Position numbers and translations under genes: made by a program. The notes beneath the pieces are model-generated. The model did not search any database. It worked only from the letters and a program-made list of their open reading frames with translations, and was not told the origin of the DNA. 34,119 bases of DNA, taken from assembly GCF_000348925.1 (NCBI RefSeq), contig NZ_AODQ01000038.1:1-34119 (forward strand). The letters are read 5' to 3'. Shown piece after piece: positions 1 through 8,484 of this stretch (positions within the stretch are counted from its first letter, which is position 1; each line of letters begins with the position of its first letter). This DNA comes from Cesiribacter andamanensis AMV16. Its GTDB lineage: Bacteria; Bacteroidota; Bacteroidia; Cytophagales; Cyclobacteriaceae.

Positions 1-124
1 TAATATCATTGAAGGCCTCATTAACTATCCGCAATTGATCAGACCTAACAAGGACTCCCCCATAAAAATCTGAATAGTGAGCCCCCTTACTTATAGATTC
101 ATCGCACCAAAGAATGTATTCCAT
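1..124 (-). CDS. Partial DUF3800-like protein (N-terminus only)
   Basis: An open frame begins at the ATG at 124 and runs off the left edge, giving 41 residues with no stop. It begins MEYILWCDESISKG and continues with a YSDFYGGVLVRS segment. The early C-D-E-S followed by FYGG resembles the start of DUF3800 proteins, a family with an RNase H-like fold of poorly known function. This is recognition of a short N-terminus only. The start lies just beyond the T-tract of the nrdA terminator, so the gene is probably transcribed separately on the same strand, with a promoter inside or just before the terminator. Family assignment is tentative; the coding frame itself is convincing. Confidence 0.55.
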   Translation of the reverse strand, partial: MEYILWCDESISKGAHYSDFYGGVLVRSDQLRIVNEAFNDI

Positions 125-130
125 ATCTTT

Positions 131-162
131 AAACAAAACCCCCGGCACTCTCGCACCGGGGG
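131..162 (-). terminator. Intrinsic terminator of nrdBA
   Basis: A 7-bp GC-only stem (CCCCCGG at 139-145 pairing with CCGGGGG at 156-162) with a 10-nt loop is followed on the minus strand by TTTTGTTT (138-131). It lies about 30 bp past the nrdA stop codon and just before the partial gene at the left edge. Confidence 0.85.
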
Positions 163-194
163 AATCGCTTCATCATAAACTAAAACTCAAATTC

Positions 195-2597
195 TTAGCT
201 GCCGCAGGCTTCGCAGGCGTCCGGATTGTCCAGGGAGCAGGCCATGTCGGAGCGGTTCTGGTCGTCGTTGGCAGGGGCGGGCTGCTGGGCTTCGGCGGCT
301 TTGGGCTGCTGCAGGGCGGTTTTGTCAACCGTAAACTGAATGGCCGAAGCGGCTGCTTTGGTGCGCAGGTAGTACATGCCCGTCTTCAGGCCCTTTTTCC
401 AGGCATAGAAGTGCATGGAGGTGAGCTTGCCGAAGTTGGGGTCCTGGATGTGAATGTTCAGGCTCTGGCTCTGGCAGATGTAAGCACCGCGGTCGGCGGC
501 CATGTCCATAATGGCTTTCTGCGAGATCTCCCACACGGTGCGGTACAGGTCCTTGATGTGCTGCGGAATTTCGGGAATATCCTGCACCGAGCCGTTGGCG
601 GCAATCAGGCGGTTCTTCATGTTGTCATCCCACAGACCCAGCTGGATCAGGTCTTTGAGCAGGTGCTTGTTCACAACAATAAACTCTCCGCTGAGGGTAC
701 GGCGGCTGTAAATGTTGGTGGTATAGGGCTCAAAGCACTCGTTGTTGCCCAGGATCTGCGAGGTAGAGGCCGTAGGCATAGGGGCTACCAGCAGGGAGTT
801 GCGCACCCCATGCTTGCGTACCTGCTGCTTGAGGGCAAACCAGTCCCAGCGGCCGCTCTTGGGGGTTACGCCCCACATATCAAACTGGAAGATGCCTTTG
901 CTAACCGGCGATCCTTTAAAGGTCTGGTACGGACCTTCTACCTGGGCCAGCTCCATGGAGGCTTCCATGGCGGCATAGTAGATGGTCTCAAAAATATCTT
1001 CGTTCAGGCGGCGGGCCTCGGCGCTGTCAAACGGCATGCGCATCATGATAAAGGCATCGGCCAGACCCTGTACCCCCAGGCCAATGGGGCGGTGGCGCAT
1101 GTTGGAGTTGCGCGCCTCGGGTACGGGGTAAAAGTTCAGGTCAATTACCTTGTTGAGGTTCTTGGTGGCTACCTTGGTGATCTCGTACAGCTTCTGATGA
1201 TCGAAATAGGGGGTACCCTTCTCATCATAGCCAATGTATTTGTTCAGGGCCAGGGAAGCCAGGTTACAGACGGCTACCTCGTCCTTGGCGGTGTACTCAA
1301 TGATCTCGGTACAGAGGTTAGAGCTCTTAATGGTGCCCAGGTTTTTCTGGTTGCTCTTGCGGTTGGCGTGGTCCTTAAAGAGCATGTAGGGGGTGCCGGT
1401 CTCAATCTGGCTTTCCAGCACCTCAAACCAGAGATCCTGCGCCTTCACCACTTTGCGGGCACGGCCTTCGCGCTCGTACTTGGTGTAGAGCTTCTCAAAC
1501 TCCTCGCCATAGCAATCGGCCAGGCCGGGGGCTTCGTTGGGGCAGAACAGGCTCCAGTCGCCATTTTCCTCTACCCGCTTCATGAACAGGTCGGGCGTCC
1601 ATAGGGCGTAAAAAAGGTCTCTGGCGCGCATTTCTTCCTTACCGTGGTTTTTGCGCAGCTCCAGCCACTCAAACACATCGGCATGCCAGGGCTCCAGGTA
1701 TACGGCAAAGGCGCCTTTGCGCTTGCCACCCCCTTGGTCTACATAGCGGGCGGTGTCGTTAAACACGCGCAGCATGGGGATAAGGCCGTTGGAGGTGCCG
1801 TTGGTGCCCTTGATGTAAGAGCCCGTAGCGCGAATGTTGTGGATTGACAGGCCAATGCCGCCGGCGCTTTGCGAGATGAGCGCACACTGTTTCAGGGTGT
1901 CGTAGATGCCTTCAATGGAATCATCCTGCATGGTGAGCAGGAAGCAGGAAGACATCTGCGGCTTGGGCGTACCGGCATTAAAGAGGGTAGGCGTAGCGTG
2001 TGTGAACCACTTTTCGCTCAGCAGGTTGTAGGTCTCGATCACCGAGGGGATATCATCCATGTGAATGCCCACGGCCACACGCATGATCATGTGCTGCGGA
2101 CGTTCCACAATTTTGCCGTCGCACTTCATCAGGTAGGAGCGCTCCAGCGTTTTAAAGCCAAAGTAGTCGTAGGTAAAGTCGCGGGTATAATCAACGGCCT
2201 GGTCCAGCGTTTTGGCATGCTCCTTTACCACCTTCCAGGCGTCCTTGCTGATCAGGGAAGCGTTCTCGCCCGTTTTGGGGTCGATGTAGGTGTAGAGGCG
2301 CTTCATGGTGTTGCTGAAGCTGTTGCTGGTAAGCTTGTGCAGGTTGCTTACCGCAATGCGGGCTGCCAGTACCGCATAGTCCGGATGGCGGGTGGCCATA
2401 GAAGCGGCGGTTTCGGCAGCCAGGTTGTCCAGCTCCTGGGTAGTTACCCCATCATACAGGCCGTTGATCACTTTTTTAGCCACCTCTACGGCGCTCACAA
2501 AGCGGGCATCCAGGCCTCCACAAAGCTTTTCAATGCGGGCGGTGATCTTGTCGAAGCGAACTGATTCGCGTCTTCCGTCTCTTTTTATTACGAACAT
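195..2597 (-). CDS. nrdA: Ribonucleoside-diphosphate reductase, alpha (large) subunit, class Ia
   Basis: This is the catalytic subunit that reduces ribonucleoside diphosphates to deoxyribonucleotides, 800 residues from the ATG at 2597. That start puts the ATP-cone ([16 protein letters not shown]) at the N-terminus; 34 upstream in-frame codons are unlike the family. The thiyl and redox cysteines are C218, C429 and C444, with N427 and E431 in the SNLCTEI motif. To my knowledge this is the same numbering as human RRM1, so the protein is of the eukaryote-like class Ia type. The substrate loop PTASTSQI (608-615) and the paired tyrosines Y742/Y743 of the radical pathway are present. The C-terminal redox pair is C795/C798 in CEACGS. 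It follows nrdB on the same strand with a 177-bp gap, and a terminator lies after the stop. No truncation is seen. Confidence 0.97.
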   Translation of the reverse strand: MFVIKRDGRRESVRFDKITARIEKLCGGLDARFVSAVEVAKKVINGLYDGVTTQELDNLAAETAASMATRHPDYAVLAARIAVSNLHKLTSNSFSNTMKRLYTYIDPKTGENASLISKDAWKVVKEHAKTLDQAVDYTRDFTYDYFGFKTLERSYLMKCDGKIVERPQHMIMRVAVGIHMDDIPSVIETYNLLSEKWFTHATPTLFNAGTPKPQMSSCFLLTMQDDSIEGIYDTLKQCALISQSAGGIGLSIHNIRATGSYIKGTNGTSNGLIPMLRVFNDTARYVDQGGGKRKGAFAVYLEPWHADVFEWLELRKNHGKEEMRARDLFYALWTPDLFMKRVEENGDWSLFCPNEAPGLADCYGEEFEKLYTKYEREGRARKVVKAQDLWFEVLESQIETGTPYMLFKDHANRKSNQKNLGTIKSSNLCTEIIEYTAKDEVAVCNLASLALNKYIGYDEKGTPYFDHQKLYEITKVATKNLNKVIDLNFYPVPEARNSNMRHRPIGLGVQGLADAFIMMRMPFDSAEARRLNEDIFETIYYAAMEASMELAQVEGPYQTFKGSPVSKGIFQFDMWGVTPKSGRWDWFALKQQVRKHGVRNSLLVAPMPTASTSQILGNNECFEPYTTNIYSRRTLSGEFIVVNKHLLKDLIQLGLWDDNMKNRLIAANGSVQDIPEIPQHIKDLYRTVWEISQKAIMDMAADRGAYICQSQSLNIHIQDPNFGKLTSMHFYAWKKGLKTGMYYLRTKAAASAIQFTVDKTALQQPKAAEAQQPAPANDDQNRSDMACSLDNPDACEACGS

Positions 2598-2601
2598 ACT
2601 A

Positions 2602-2774
2602 TTTTGGTTGAAAGGACAGCGAAGCCTTTGGCGGGGCAGCACTGTCGTATAGCTAACTACTCTTAATACAACTGGGTTACCTGGAATTTCTGGCGGCACA
2701 GCCAGCGGTCCCTAATCCGCCGGCGGCCCCAGAACCTGCGCTCTCGATCTTTTTTGGTTGAAAGGGAGAGAAGC
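2602..2774 (-). repeat. Direct repeat pair framing the nrdB-nrdA intergenic region
   Basis: Two imperfect copies of a 23-24-nt sequence lie in the same orientation at 2602-2625 and 2752-2774. Both contain TTTTGGTTGAAAGG on the plus strand. One abuts the nrdB stop codon exactly. The other ends 4 nt before the nrdA ATG. About 125 bp of non-coding DNA lies between them. On the minus strand the copy before nrdA forms its leader. This could be a duplicated leader or the scar of a small insertion. Confidence 0.7.
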
Positions 2775-3767
2775 TTAAAAATCTTCGTCCAGCGAAAACT
2801 TGGGTTTTTCTTTTTCCTGGTTCATGACCCCGGCCTTCTGATAATCGCCTACGCGCTTCTCAAAGAAGTTGGTTTTGCCCTGCAGCGAGATCATTTCCAT
2901 AAAATCAAAGGGGTTGGTAGCCCCATAGGCTTTTTCTACGCCCAGCTCCATCAGCAGACGGTCAGCCACAAACTCAATGTACTGGCACATCAGGCGGGCG
3001 TTCATGCCTATGAGGTCTACAGGCAGTGCGTCGGTCACAAACTCTTTTTCTATTTCTACCGCATCCATGATAATGCGCTTCACCGTATCGGTGGGCAGCT
3101 TGTGGATCAGGTGCTGGGTGTAGAGCAGGCAGGCAAAATCGCAATGCAGGCCTTCATCCCGGCTGATGAGCTCATTGGAGAAGGTAAGGCCCGGCATCAG
3201 CCCGCGCTTCTTCATCCAGAAGATGGAGCAGAACGAGCCGGAGAAGAAAATGCCCTCTACGGCCGCAAAGGCCACCAGGCGCTCGGCAAAGCTTCCTTCA
3301 TTGATCCAGCGCAGGGCCCACTGGGCTTTTTTGCCCACGCAGGGCATGGTATCGATGGCATTGAAGAGGTAATCTTTTTCGCCCTGGTCCTTAACATAGG
3401 TATCGATCAGCAGCGAGTAGGTTTCGGAATGGATGTTTTCCATCATGATCTGAAACCCATAGAAGAACTTAGCTTCGGTATACTGCACCTCGGCCACAAA
3501 GTTTTCGGCCAGGTTTTCGTTCACAATCCCGTCAGAGGCCGCAAAGAAGGCCAGCACGTGTTTGATAAAGTGGCGCTCGCCATCATTCAGATTTTCCCAG
3601 TCTTTCAGGTCCTGGCTCAGGTCTATTTCTTCGGCGGTCCAGATGCTGGCCTCCGCTTTCTTATAGAACTGCCAGATGTCATTGTGCTGAATAGGGAATA
3701 GCACAAAGCGATCTTTATTTTCCCGTAGAATAGGTTCTTCTGCTTCTGATGCGGCGATACGGCTCAT
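2775..3767 (-). CDS. nrdB: Ribonucleoside-diphosphate reductase, beta (small) subunit, class Ia
   Basis: This 330-residue radical-generating subunit carries all expected diiron ligands: D79, E110, H113, E171, E205 and H208. The tyrosyl-radical residue is Y117 in ENIHSETY. Spacing is the same as in mouse R2 as I recall it. The C-terminus FSLDEDF is the acidic and aromatic tail that docks onto the alpha subunit. The gene precedes nrdA on the minus strand and is probably co-transcribed with it. A near-consensus Bacteroidota promoter lies about 115 bp upstream. No NrdR-box pair was recognised in the upstream region by eye. Confidence 0.96.
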   Translation of the reverse strand: MSRIAASEAEEPILRENKDRFVLFPIQHNDIWQFYKKAEASIWTAEEIDLSQDLKDWENLNDGERHFIKHVLAFFAASDGIVNENLAENFVAEVQYTEAKFFYGFQIMMENIHSETYSLLIDTYVKDQGEKDYLFNAIDTMPCVGKKAQWALRWINEGSFAERLVAFAAVEGIFFSGSFCSIFWMKKRGLMPGLTFSNELISRDEGLHCDFACLLYTQHLIHKLPTDTVKRIIMDAVEIEKEFVTDALPVDLIGMNARLMCQYIEFVADRLLMELGVEKAYGATNPFDFMEMISLQGKTNFFEKRVGDYQKAGVMNQEKEKPKFSLDEDF

Positions 3768-3882
3768 GCTTTTGCGTTCTTTTTGTGATGAAACATTACG
3801 CAGCGATTCCTGGAAAATTGAGCTTCTCAGGGAGAGGCCCGGAGTAGGAGATAAAGCGCTGCGCCTTGTTGGGGTATGCTTA

Positions 3883-3913
3883 CAAATATTAAAAACCTTA
3901 CCCGCTTTTCAAA
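3883..3913 (-). promoter_or_regulatory. Candidate nrdBA promoter
   Basis: On the minus strand TTTG (3913-3910) is followed after 19 nt by AATATTTG (3890-3883). This is one mismatch from the Bacteroidota -7 element TAnnTTTG. The 5' leader to nrdB would be about 110 nt. Confidence 0.4.
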
Positions 3914-4140
3914 CTCTGCTTATGTGAAGTAAAATTGTAACTCCACCTATATAACGCACTAGTTAACAGAAGGTTAATGCTCAATTAATTTGAAAAGTTT
4001 TATTCTTGCAATGCCCCCATTTTGCCTCTTATAGTGGCTGAAGGTCAATGAGTTACAGATCGAAAATTTTTTCAAAATTTTATTCACAGCCCGCTGTGCA
4101 TAACTGTGGTACGGTTTTGGAAAGCTACGCGCCGGCTCTG

Positions 4141-4176
4141 CTCCCTGCTGCTGCCGGCAGGGAGCGGGCCGGCAGC
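4141..4176. repeat. Overlapping inverted repeats with two alternative hairpins
   Basis: CTCCCTGC (4141-4148) can pair with GCAGGGAG (4157-4164). Alternatively GCTGCCGGC (4150-4158) can pair with GCCGGCAGC (4168-4176). The two stems share bases and exclude each other. Neither is followed by a T-run on either strand, so this is not a simple terminator. Function unknown. Confidence 0.4.
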
Positions 4177-4551
4177 AAAAGGCCGGGCATTGGGATCTGA
4201 CCGGCTTTTCAAAATGTCCTTCGCCACTTGGGCAGGCTGCCAAAATTTTATCTAATGTTGCTGGCTTCTTTATTACATGAATGCTTGTTTATGATTTGGG
4301 AAATGTGTACGCAGCAGCGCTTTTTTCACTCAGCTGTTGCAGACCCCCTGCGGCACTGCTTTTAGCCAATGGCGGAAGCGGCCGCTTAGTAGTACGCAGC
4401 CCGGAAAGGGGGCTGGGGGCAGGGGCCTGCAGCAGCCTTCGGCAGGGGCAAAAACGCTCCTGACGGCTAGTGTTAGAACAGAAACAGAAAAGGTCCTGCC
4501 GGGAGGTACGTATTAAGTGCAGGACAAAAGCAGGACTTGCTGAAAATCAGG

Positions 4552-4582
4552 TTGGAAATTTGTCCCTGAATACCTATCTTTG
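4552..4582 (+). promoter_or_regulatory. Promoter of rplU-rpmA
   Basis: TTG at 4552-4554, 20 nt, then TATCTTTG at 4575-4582, a full match to the Bacteroidota -7 element TAnnTTTG. Transcription would begin about 25-30 nt before the rplU ATG. Confidence 0.65.
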
Positions 4583-4615
4583 CCCTCTGTTTTAGAAACT
4601 CTATATTCTAGTACA

Positions 4616-4927
4616 ATGTACGCAATTGTTGACATAGCAGGAAAGCAGTTCAAAGTAACACAAGACCAATTCGTATATGCCCCTCTGATGGCAGGCGAAG
4701 AAGGCGCTTCCGTAGAATTCGGCAACGTATTGCTCATCGGTGATGGCGATAACGTAACTGTCGGTACCCCGGGTATCTCGGGTGCTAAGGTGGCAGGGAA
4801 AATCCTTGGCCATGTAAAAGGCGACAAAGTGATCGTTTTCAAAAAGAAGCGCCGCAAAGGCTTCAAGAAGAAAAACGGACACCGTCAGGATTTTACAAAG
4901 GTGCAAATCACAGGCATCACCCAGTAA
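4616..4927 (+). CDS. rplU: 50S ribosomal protein L21
   Basis: The protein has 103 residues, a normal L21 length. It begins MYAIVDIAGKQFKV and ends in the basic rRNA-binding part with FKKKRRKGFKKKNGHRQ. L21 binds 23S rRNA in the large subunit. The ATG at 4616 is chosen because the conserved N-terminus begins there; twelve upstream in-frame codons overlap the promoter. It is followed after 44 bp by rpmA, the usual L21-L27 operon. Confidence 0.97.
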   Translation: MYAIVDIAGKQFKVTQDQFVYAPLMAGEEGASVEFGNVLLIGDGDNVTVGTPGISGAKVAGKILGHVKGDKVIVFKKKRRKGFKKKNGHRQDFTKVQITGITQ

Positions 4928-4971
4928 TCCACCTTTATTATTAACCACAAAACCAAGACCTTAGAAATACC

Positions 4972-5232
4972 ATGGCACACAAGAAAGGCGTCGGTAGTTC
5001 CAAAAACGGCCGTGAATCGCATAGCAAACGACTTGGTGTAAAAATCTTCGGTGGCCAGTTTGCCAAAGCTGGTAACATCATCATTCGCCAGCGTGGTACA
5101 CAGCACCACCCCGGCCAGAATGTTGGCATCGGCAGAGACCACACCCTTTTCGCTCTTGTAGACGGTACAGTAGAATTCCGCAAAGGATTCAAAGACCGTT
5201 CCTTTGTATCGGTAACTCCGCTGGAGGCTTAA
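4972..5232 (+). CDS. rpmA: 50S ribosomal protein L27
   Basis: The protein has 86 residues and begins [16 protein letters not shown], the flexible N-terminal arm that reaches the peptidyl-transferase centre. It has no N-terminal cleavage extension of the Firmicutes type. The [10 protein letters not shown] and [18 protein letters not shown] motifs are intact. It is second in the rplU-rpmA operon, and an intrinsic terminator lies directly downstream. Confidence 0.97.
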   Translation: MAHKKGVGSSKNGRESHSKRLGVKIFGGQFAKAGNIIIRQRGTQHHPGQNVGIGRDHTLFALVDGTVEFRKGFKDRSFVSVTPLEA

Positions 5233-5259
5233 GCGCCTCCCAGCACACTATATACCATA

Positions 5260-5293
5260 AAGCACACAGCCTCCCCTAGCTGTGTGCTTTTTT
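5260..5293 (+). terminator. Intrinsic terminator of rplU-rpmA
   Basis: An 11-bp perfect stem (AAGCACACAGC at 5260-5270 with its complement at 5279-5289), an 8-nt loop and a T-run through 5293. Confidence 0.92.
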
Positions 5294-5378
5294 ATTTTGT
5301 CCGGCTGGCCAAAAAGTAGTATTATCGGCTTTGGAGTAGGTATCCCCCTTGAGGAGAATAGACAGCAGTTCGCTTTTT

Positions 5379-7109
5379 ATGCAATCACATCGTAGCAGCC
5401 AGCACCCCCCGGAAGGCAACAGCCCGCTGAAAATCGTTGTGCTCTATCTGCTGGGCGGCCTGCTCTGGTTTGCCTTATCGGCCTGGCTGCTTCAGCTGGT
5501 GCCCGACATGCCCCTTTTGGGCAGCGCCTTTCTCAACCTGCTGTTTCTGCTCATTTCTGCCAGTCTGCTCATGCTGGTGCTGCGCACCCGCCACCAGCAG
5601 CTCAGGGGCCAGCGCCTGCGCCTGCTGGCCGATGAACAGCGCTACCGTAAACTGTACGAAGAAAGCCCCCAGCCCATGTGGATCTGCAGCAGCCAGGAAA
5701 AACGCCTGCTGTCGCTCAACGATGCCGCCCTGGCGCTCTTTGGCTATACCATGGCCGAGCTGCGCATGAAACCCCTGCAGCAGCTGGTGTACGAAAAAGA
5801 CCAGTACCTGCTCAACCTGCACCTGCAGCCCGAGCAGCACTACGAAAAAGCCGGCATCTGGCGCTTTTCGGATGATAAAGGGGAGATTGTGTTCCTGGAC
5901 CTGGTCATTCACCAGATCCAGTTCAATGAGCATACCGCCAAGCTGGTGATTGCCAACAACCTCACCGACCTCATCCGTACCGAAGAGGAAAAGCTGCGCA
6001 TCCACAACGAGCTACACCATTACAAAAAAGCGCTGGATCGCTCGGCCATGCTTACCGTTACAGACCTGGAGGGCAACATCATCGACATCAACAGCAAGGT
6101 GTCGGAAATTACCGGCTGGAGCCGCCACGAGCTGCTGGGCCAAAACCCCCGGGTGCTGAGCTCGGGCCATCATCCCAAACATTTCTGGACCACCATGTTT
6201 CACAGCCTGCAGCATGGGCAGGTATGGCGGGGCGAGGTGCGCAACAAAACAAAGGAGGGCCAGCCCTTCTGGATCGATATGTCGGTAGTGCCCGTATACG
6301 ATGAGCACAACCAGATCTATAAGTACATGGGCATGGCCTACCCCATTACCGATCGCAAAATGGCCGAGATCCGCTCCGAAAAGATCCACCGGGAGCTGAT
6401 GACCTTTATGTACAAGGCCTCACACAACCTGCGCGGGCCGGTAGCCACCCTCAGCGGCCTTATCAATGTGGCCAAGATGGAGGTGCAGGACCCCATCACC
6501 AACCAGTACATCAAGCTCATGGGCGAGAGGGCCAACCACCTGGAGTTTACCCTCTCCGAGCTTATTGCCATCACCAAGGTAAAGCAGGAAGACCTGAGCC
6601 TGGCCGCCATCGATTTTCAGGCCCTTATTGATGATGTGCTGCTGAGCTTTGAACGCTCCATTCGGGATGGGGGCATTTCGGTAGATGTGGCCATCCGCAC
6701 CACCACCCCCTTCTCTACGGATGAGAAGCTGATCCGCGGCATTCTGTTCTATCTCATCGACAACTCCATCAAGTTCCGCAACAACCAGAACCCGCGCATC
6801 CGGGTAGCGGTAGATGAGCAAAGCAATGGGGTGCTCATGACCGTGGCTGACAACGGCCCCGGCATCGACCCCGAAATTCAGGACCGCATTTACGACATGT
6901 ACTACCGGGGTCATGAGAAATCGCAGGGCAGCGGTCTGGGCCTCTACATTGTAGCCTCCATCGTCGAGCGCCTCTGCGGCTACATTACGCTGGATTCCTC
7001 CATCCACACCAACAGCGGTGCCACCTTCCGCATCTTTCTGCCCAACGACCTCTACCTGCGCCGCAACCTGCCCGAAAAGGACATGCTGCCCCTGCAGAGT
7101 GAGAATTAG
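5379..7109 (+). CDS. Membrane-bound PAS-domain sensor histidine kinase
   Basis: From the ATG at 5379 the protein has 576 residues; a TTG at 5349 would add ten. Two hydrophobic helices (about residues 18-41 and 47-69) with a very short loop suggest membrane anchoring with almost no periplasmic sensor. Two PAS domains follow (about 86-200 and 220-330); the second has the typical GWSRHELLGQNPRVLSSG. The phosphoacceptor is H349 in SHNLRGPVATLSG. The ATPase has N462 in the N box, DNGPGID (D491) and GSGLGLY (517-523). It is a complete cytoplasmic-sensing kinase without a receiver domain. No response regulator is adjacent, so its partner is unknown. It should autophosphorylate on H349. Confidence 0.9.
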   Translation: MQSHRSSQHPPEGNSPLKIVVLYLLGGLLWFALSAWLLQLVPDMPLLGSAFLNLLFLLISASLLMLVLRTRHQQLRGQRLRLLADEQRYRKLYEESPQPMWICSSQEKRLLSLNDAALALFGYTMAELRMKPLQQLVYEKDQYLLNLHLQPEQHYEKAGIWRFSDDKGEIVFLDLVIHQIQFNEHTAKLVIANNLTDLIRTEEEKLRIHNELHHYKKALDRSAMLTVTDLEGNIIDINSKVSEITGWSRHELLGQNPRVLSSGHHPKHFWTTMFHSLQHGQVWRGEVRNKTKEGQPFWIDMSVVPVYDEHNQIYKYMGMAYPITDRKMAEIRSEKIHRELMTFMYKASHNLRGPVATLSGLINVAKMEVQDPITNQYIKLMGERANHLEFTLSELIAITKVKQEDLSLAAIDFQALIDDVLLSFERSIRDGGISVDVAIRTTTPFSTDEKLIRGILFYLIDNSIKFRNNQNPRIRVAVDEQSNGVLMTVADNGPGIDPEIQDRIYDMYYRGHEKSQGSGLGLYIVASIVERLCGYITLDSSIHTNSGATFRIFLPNDLYLRRNLPEKDMLPLQSEN

Positions 7110-7136
7110 AGGTTTGAAGGGGTGAATGGTCCTCCG

Positions 7137-7160
7137 ATTCTTGGTGAAAACACCAACAAC
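7137..7160 (+). repeat. REP palindrome, degenerate left arm
   Basis: ATTCTTGGTG, AAAA, then the intact right arm CACCAACAAC. It lies 28 bp after the histidine kinase stop. Confidence 0.75.
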
Positions 7161-7193
7161 AGGTTGGAGGCTGAGTATTTCCCTATCCCGTTT

Positions 7194-7227
7194 TTGGTGT
7201 TTTCACCCCTAATGGAATTACAATAAT
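7194..7227 (+). repeat. Truncated REP with shared tail, left copy
   Basis: TTGGTG, TTTT and CACC are followed by CCTAATGGAATTACAATAAT. It matches 8061-8093 in the same orientation apart from a 1-nt gap and a few changes. Confidence 0.75.
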
Positions 7228-7245
7228 ACTACAGGCCCCGATCCA

Positions 7246-7269
7246 GTTGTTGGTGTTTTCACCAACAAC
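7246..7269 (+). repeat. REP palindrome, perfect
   Basis: A 10-bp perfect stem of GTTGTTGGTG with its complement around a TTTT loop, about 80 bp before the transposase start. Confidence 0.85.
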
Positions 7270-7346
7270 ACTACCTGCCCTACTCATTTTGGTTTTACCA
7301 ATACGCGCTATTACAACAATTCCCCGCGCCTCCAATTGTAGTAAGC

Positions 7347-7883
7347 ATGGAAGGAGATGCAGGCCAGAATCATATCAGCTTTTATACAGCTACCATACTG
7401 GGATGGAAACAACTATTGAAACCGGATAAGTATAAAAATATAGCGGTAGAAAGTCTTCGCTTTCTGGTTTTGGAGAAGAGGGTCAAACTCTATGGCTTTG
7501 TCATCATGCCAAACCATATTCATTTACTTTGGAGAATGTTGCCCGACTGGCGATTGGAAAGTGTACAGCGGGATTTTATGAAGTATACCAGCCAAATGAT
7601 AAAGCTGGATTTACGAACACACCATCCCCTTGTCCTGGAAAAATTTTATGTGGGTTTGAAAGATCGGCAGTACCAATTCTGGCAACGAAACTCGCTTTCA
7701 AAAGTACTTAGTTCGAGATACATGGTGGAGCAAAAGCTCAATTACATCCACAATAACCCGGTACAGGGAAAGTGGCTATTAGCAGACAGTCCTTTGGGAT
7801 ATACGTATTCTTCTGTGCGGTTTTATGAGGAGGGAGATAAAACGTATGACTTTCTTACGCATTATTTAGAGGATCTAGGATAA
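7347..7883 (+). CDS. REP-associated tyrosine transposase (RAYT, Y1/HUH family)
   Basis: A 178-residue protein of the IS200-like Y1 transposase superfamily. The HUH metal-binding pair is H57/H59 in FVIMPNHIHLLW. The catalytic tyrosine is probably Y133 in KLNYIHNNPVQGKW. It opens with HISFYTATILGW and ends with YDFLTHYLEDLG, features I recognise from the ~180-residue Bacteroidota RAYT group. Such enzymes nick single-stranded DNA at REP hairpins. The gene appears intact. It is flanked closely by matching REP palindromes on both sides, which supports the assignment independently. It is A+T-richer than its neighbours, consistent with acquisition. Confidence 0.9.
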   Translation: MEGDAGQNHISFYTATILGWKQLLKPDKYKNIAVESLRFLVLEKRVKLYGFVIMPNHIHLLWRMLPDWRLESVQRDFMKYTSQMIKLDLRTHHPLVLEKFYVGLKDRQYQFWQRNSLSKVLSSRYMVEQKLNYIHNNPVQGKWLLADSPLGYTYSSVRFYEEGDKTYDFLTHYLEDLG

Positions 7884-7888
7884 GGAGT

Positions 7889-8005
7889 AGCCCGTTGATC
7901 GGAATAACAACTGTGTTGTTGGTGAAAACACCAACAACCGGTGGGTCACTGGAGCCCGTTGATCGGAACAGCAGTTGTGTTGTTGGTGAAAACACCAACA
8001 ACTGG
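7889..8005 (+). repeat. Tandem direct repeat carrying two perfect REPs
   Basis: Two copies of a ~53-bp unit start at 7889 and 7953 (period 64 bp). Each opens with AGCCCGTTGATCGGAA and ends with a perfect REP palindrome (7915-7938 and 7979-8002). The rest of 7884-8193 holds the truncated REP at 8061-8093 and no gene. Confidence 0.85.
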
Positions 8006-8060
8006 AGGGGGGTGTAAGGTCCTCACCCAACCACTCTAGTCGAGCGCTGCTAGCCTGTTG

Positions 8061-8093
8061 TTGGTGTTTTCACCCCAATGGAATTACAACAAC
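8061..8093 (+). repeat. Truncated REP with shared tail, right copy
   Basis: TTGGTG, TTTT and CACC are followed by CCAATGGAATTACAACAAC. It is a direct-repeat partner of 7194-7227. Confidence 0.75.
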
Positions 8094-8193
8094 TTTTTTA
8101 TTGATTGTTCCTACTTGGCGCGGACTGGAACTCAATACTACTAAATCTAATCGATAAATAAGGTTGTGGGAATCTGCTACCGCCCTACTCGCA

Positions 8194-8475
8194 TCAAACC
8201 CCCTCTTCCCCCTCCAGCCTTGTTTCCTTCACCAGCTTGTGGCGGAAGACCAGCAGCAGAGAGGCGGAGCCAAAAAGCACTACGGCAATGCCCTGCCAGA
8301 CGAGAAATTTGTTTTGAAGAGTCTGGCGCTCCACAGATTGGCTACCCCCTTCGGCGGACTGCTCAAGCGCCTGCTGCTCTTTTAGCTTTTCCCGCACCAC
8401 CCCTACGCCCAGCAGACTAAGCGCCGCTGCGGTGTAAAGCACAACAATGAGGATAATGAACCAGCGATTTTTCAC
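8194..8475 (-). CDS. Small two-helix membrane protein, unknown function
   Basis: A 93-residue protein with two hydrophobic segments (about residues 5-27 and 58-80). They are separated by a charged, Gln/Glu-rich stretch (REKLKEQQALEQSAEGG). The C-terminus is acidic (RLEGEEGV). I do not recognise a family. It starts 9 bp after the rhomboid gene stop on the same strand, so it is the last gene of the rnr cluster. Co-expression with a rhomboid protease makes a membrane role likely; substrate or partner status is only conjecture. Confidence 0.65.
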   Translation of the reverse strand: MKNRWFIILIVVLYTAAALSLLGVGVVREKLKEQQALEQSAEGGSQSVERQTLQNKFLVWQGIAVVLFGSASLLLVFRHKLVKETRLEGEEGV

Positions 8476-8484
8476 AGCAGAAGA

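Larger units (their letters stand above)
3768..4551. other. Long non-coding stretch between divergent nrdBA and rplU
   Basis: About 780 bp hold no convincing gene. The nrdB-proximal half, up to about 4100, is AT-rich and contains the candidate nrdB promoter. From about 4120 to 4450 the DNA is GC-rich with short inverted repeats. An 89-codon frame at 3974-4243 (minus) has no family resemblance and spans both composition zones, so I do not call it. No tRNA or riboswitch was recognised. Confidence 0.6.
7137..8093. mobile_element. RAYT transposase locus with REP palindromes
   Basis: A Y1 transposase gene is flanked on both sides by a palindrome built from a GTTGTTGGTG arm, a 4-nt A or T loop and the complementary arm. 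Copies lie at 7137-7160 (left arm degenerate), 7246-7269 (perfect), 7915-7938 (perfect) and 7979-8002 (perfect). Two half-degenerate copies at 7194-7227 and 8061-8093 share the same extra tail (AATGGAATTACAA) in the same orientation, so they form direct repeats around the gene. This is the standard layout of REP sequences with their dedicated transposase. Exact element ends are inferred. Confidence 0.8.

Noticed and set aside
114-1604. Long plus-strand frame opposite nrdA
   Set aside because: It is antisense to a clear nrdA; its protein shows no family features and reflects codon bias of the real gene.
3974-4243. 89-codon minus-strand frame in the nrdB-rplU gap
   Set aside because: Cys/Pro-rich half and AT-rich half do not resemble one protein; no family likeness.
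3768-4551. Hidden tRNA or riboswitch
   Set aside because: No cloverleaf, T-loop GTTCGA motif or known aptamer core was found by eye.
7137-8093. CRISPR array
   Set aside because: Repeats are palindromic, unevenly spaced and without unique spacers of constant length; they fit REP sequences.
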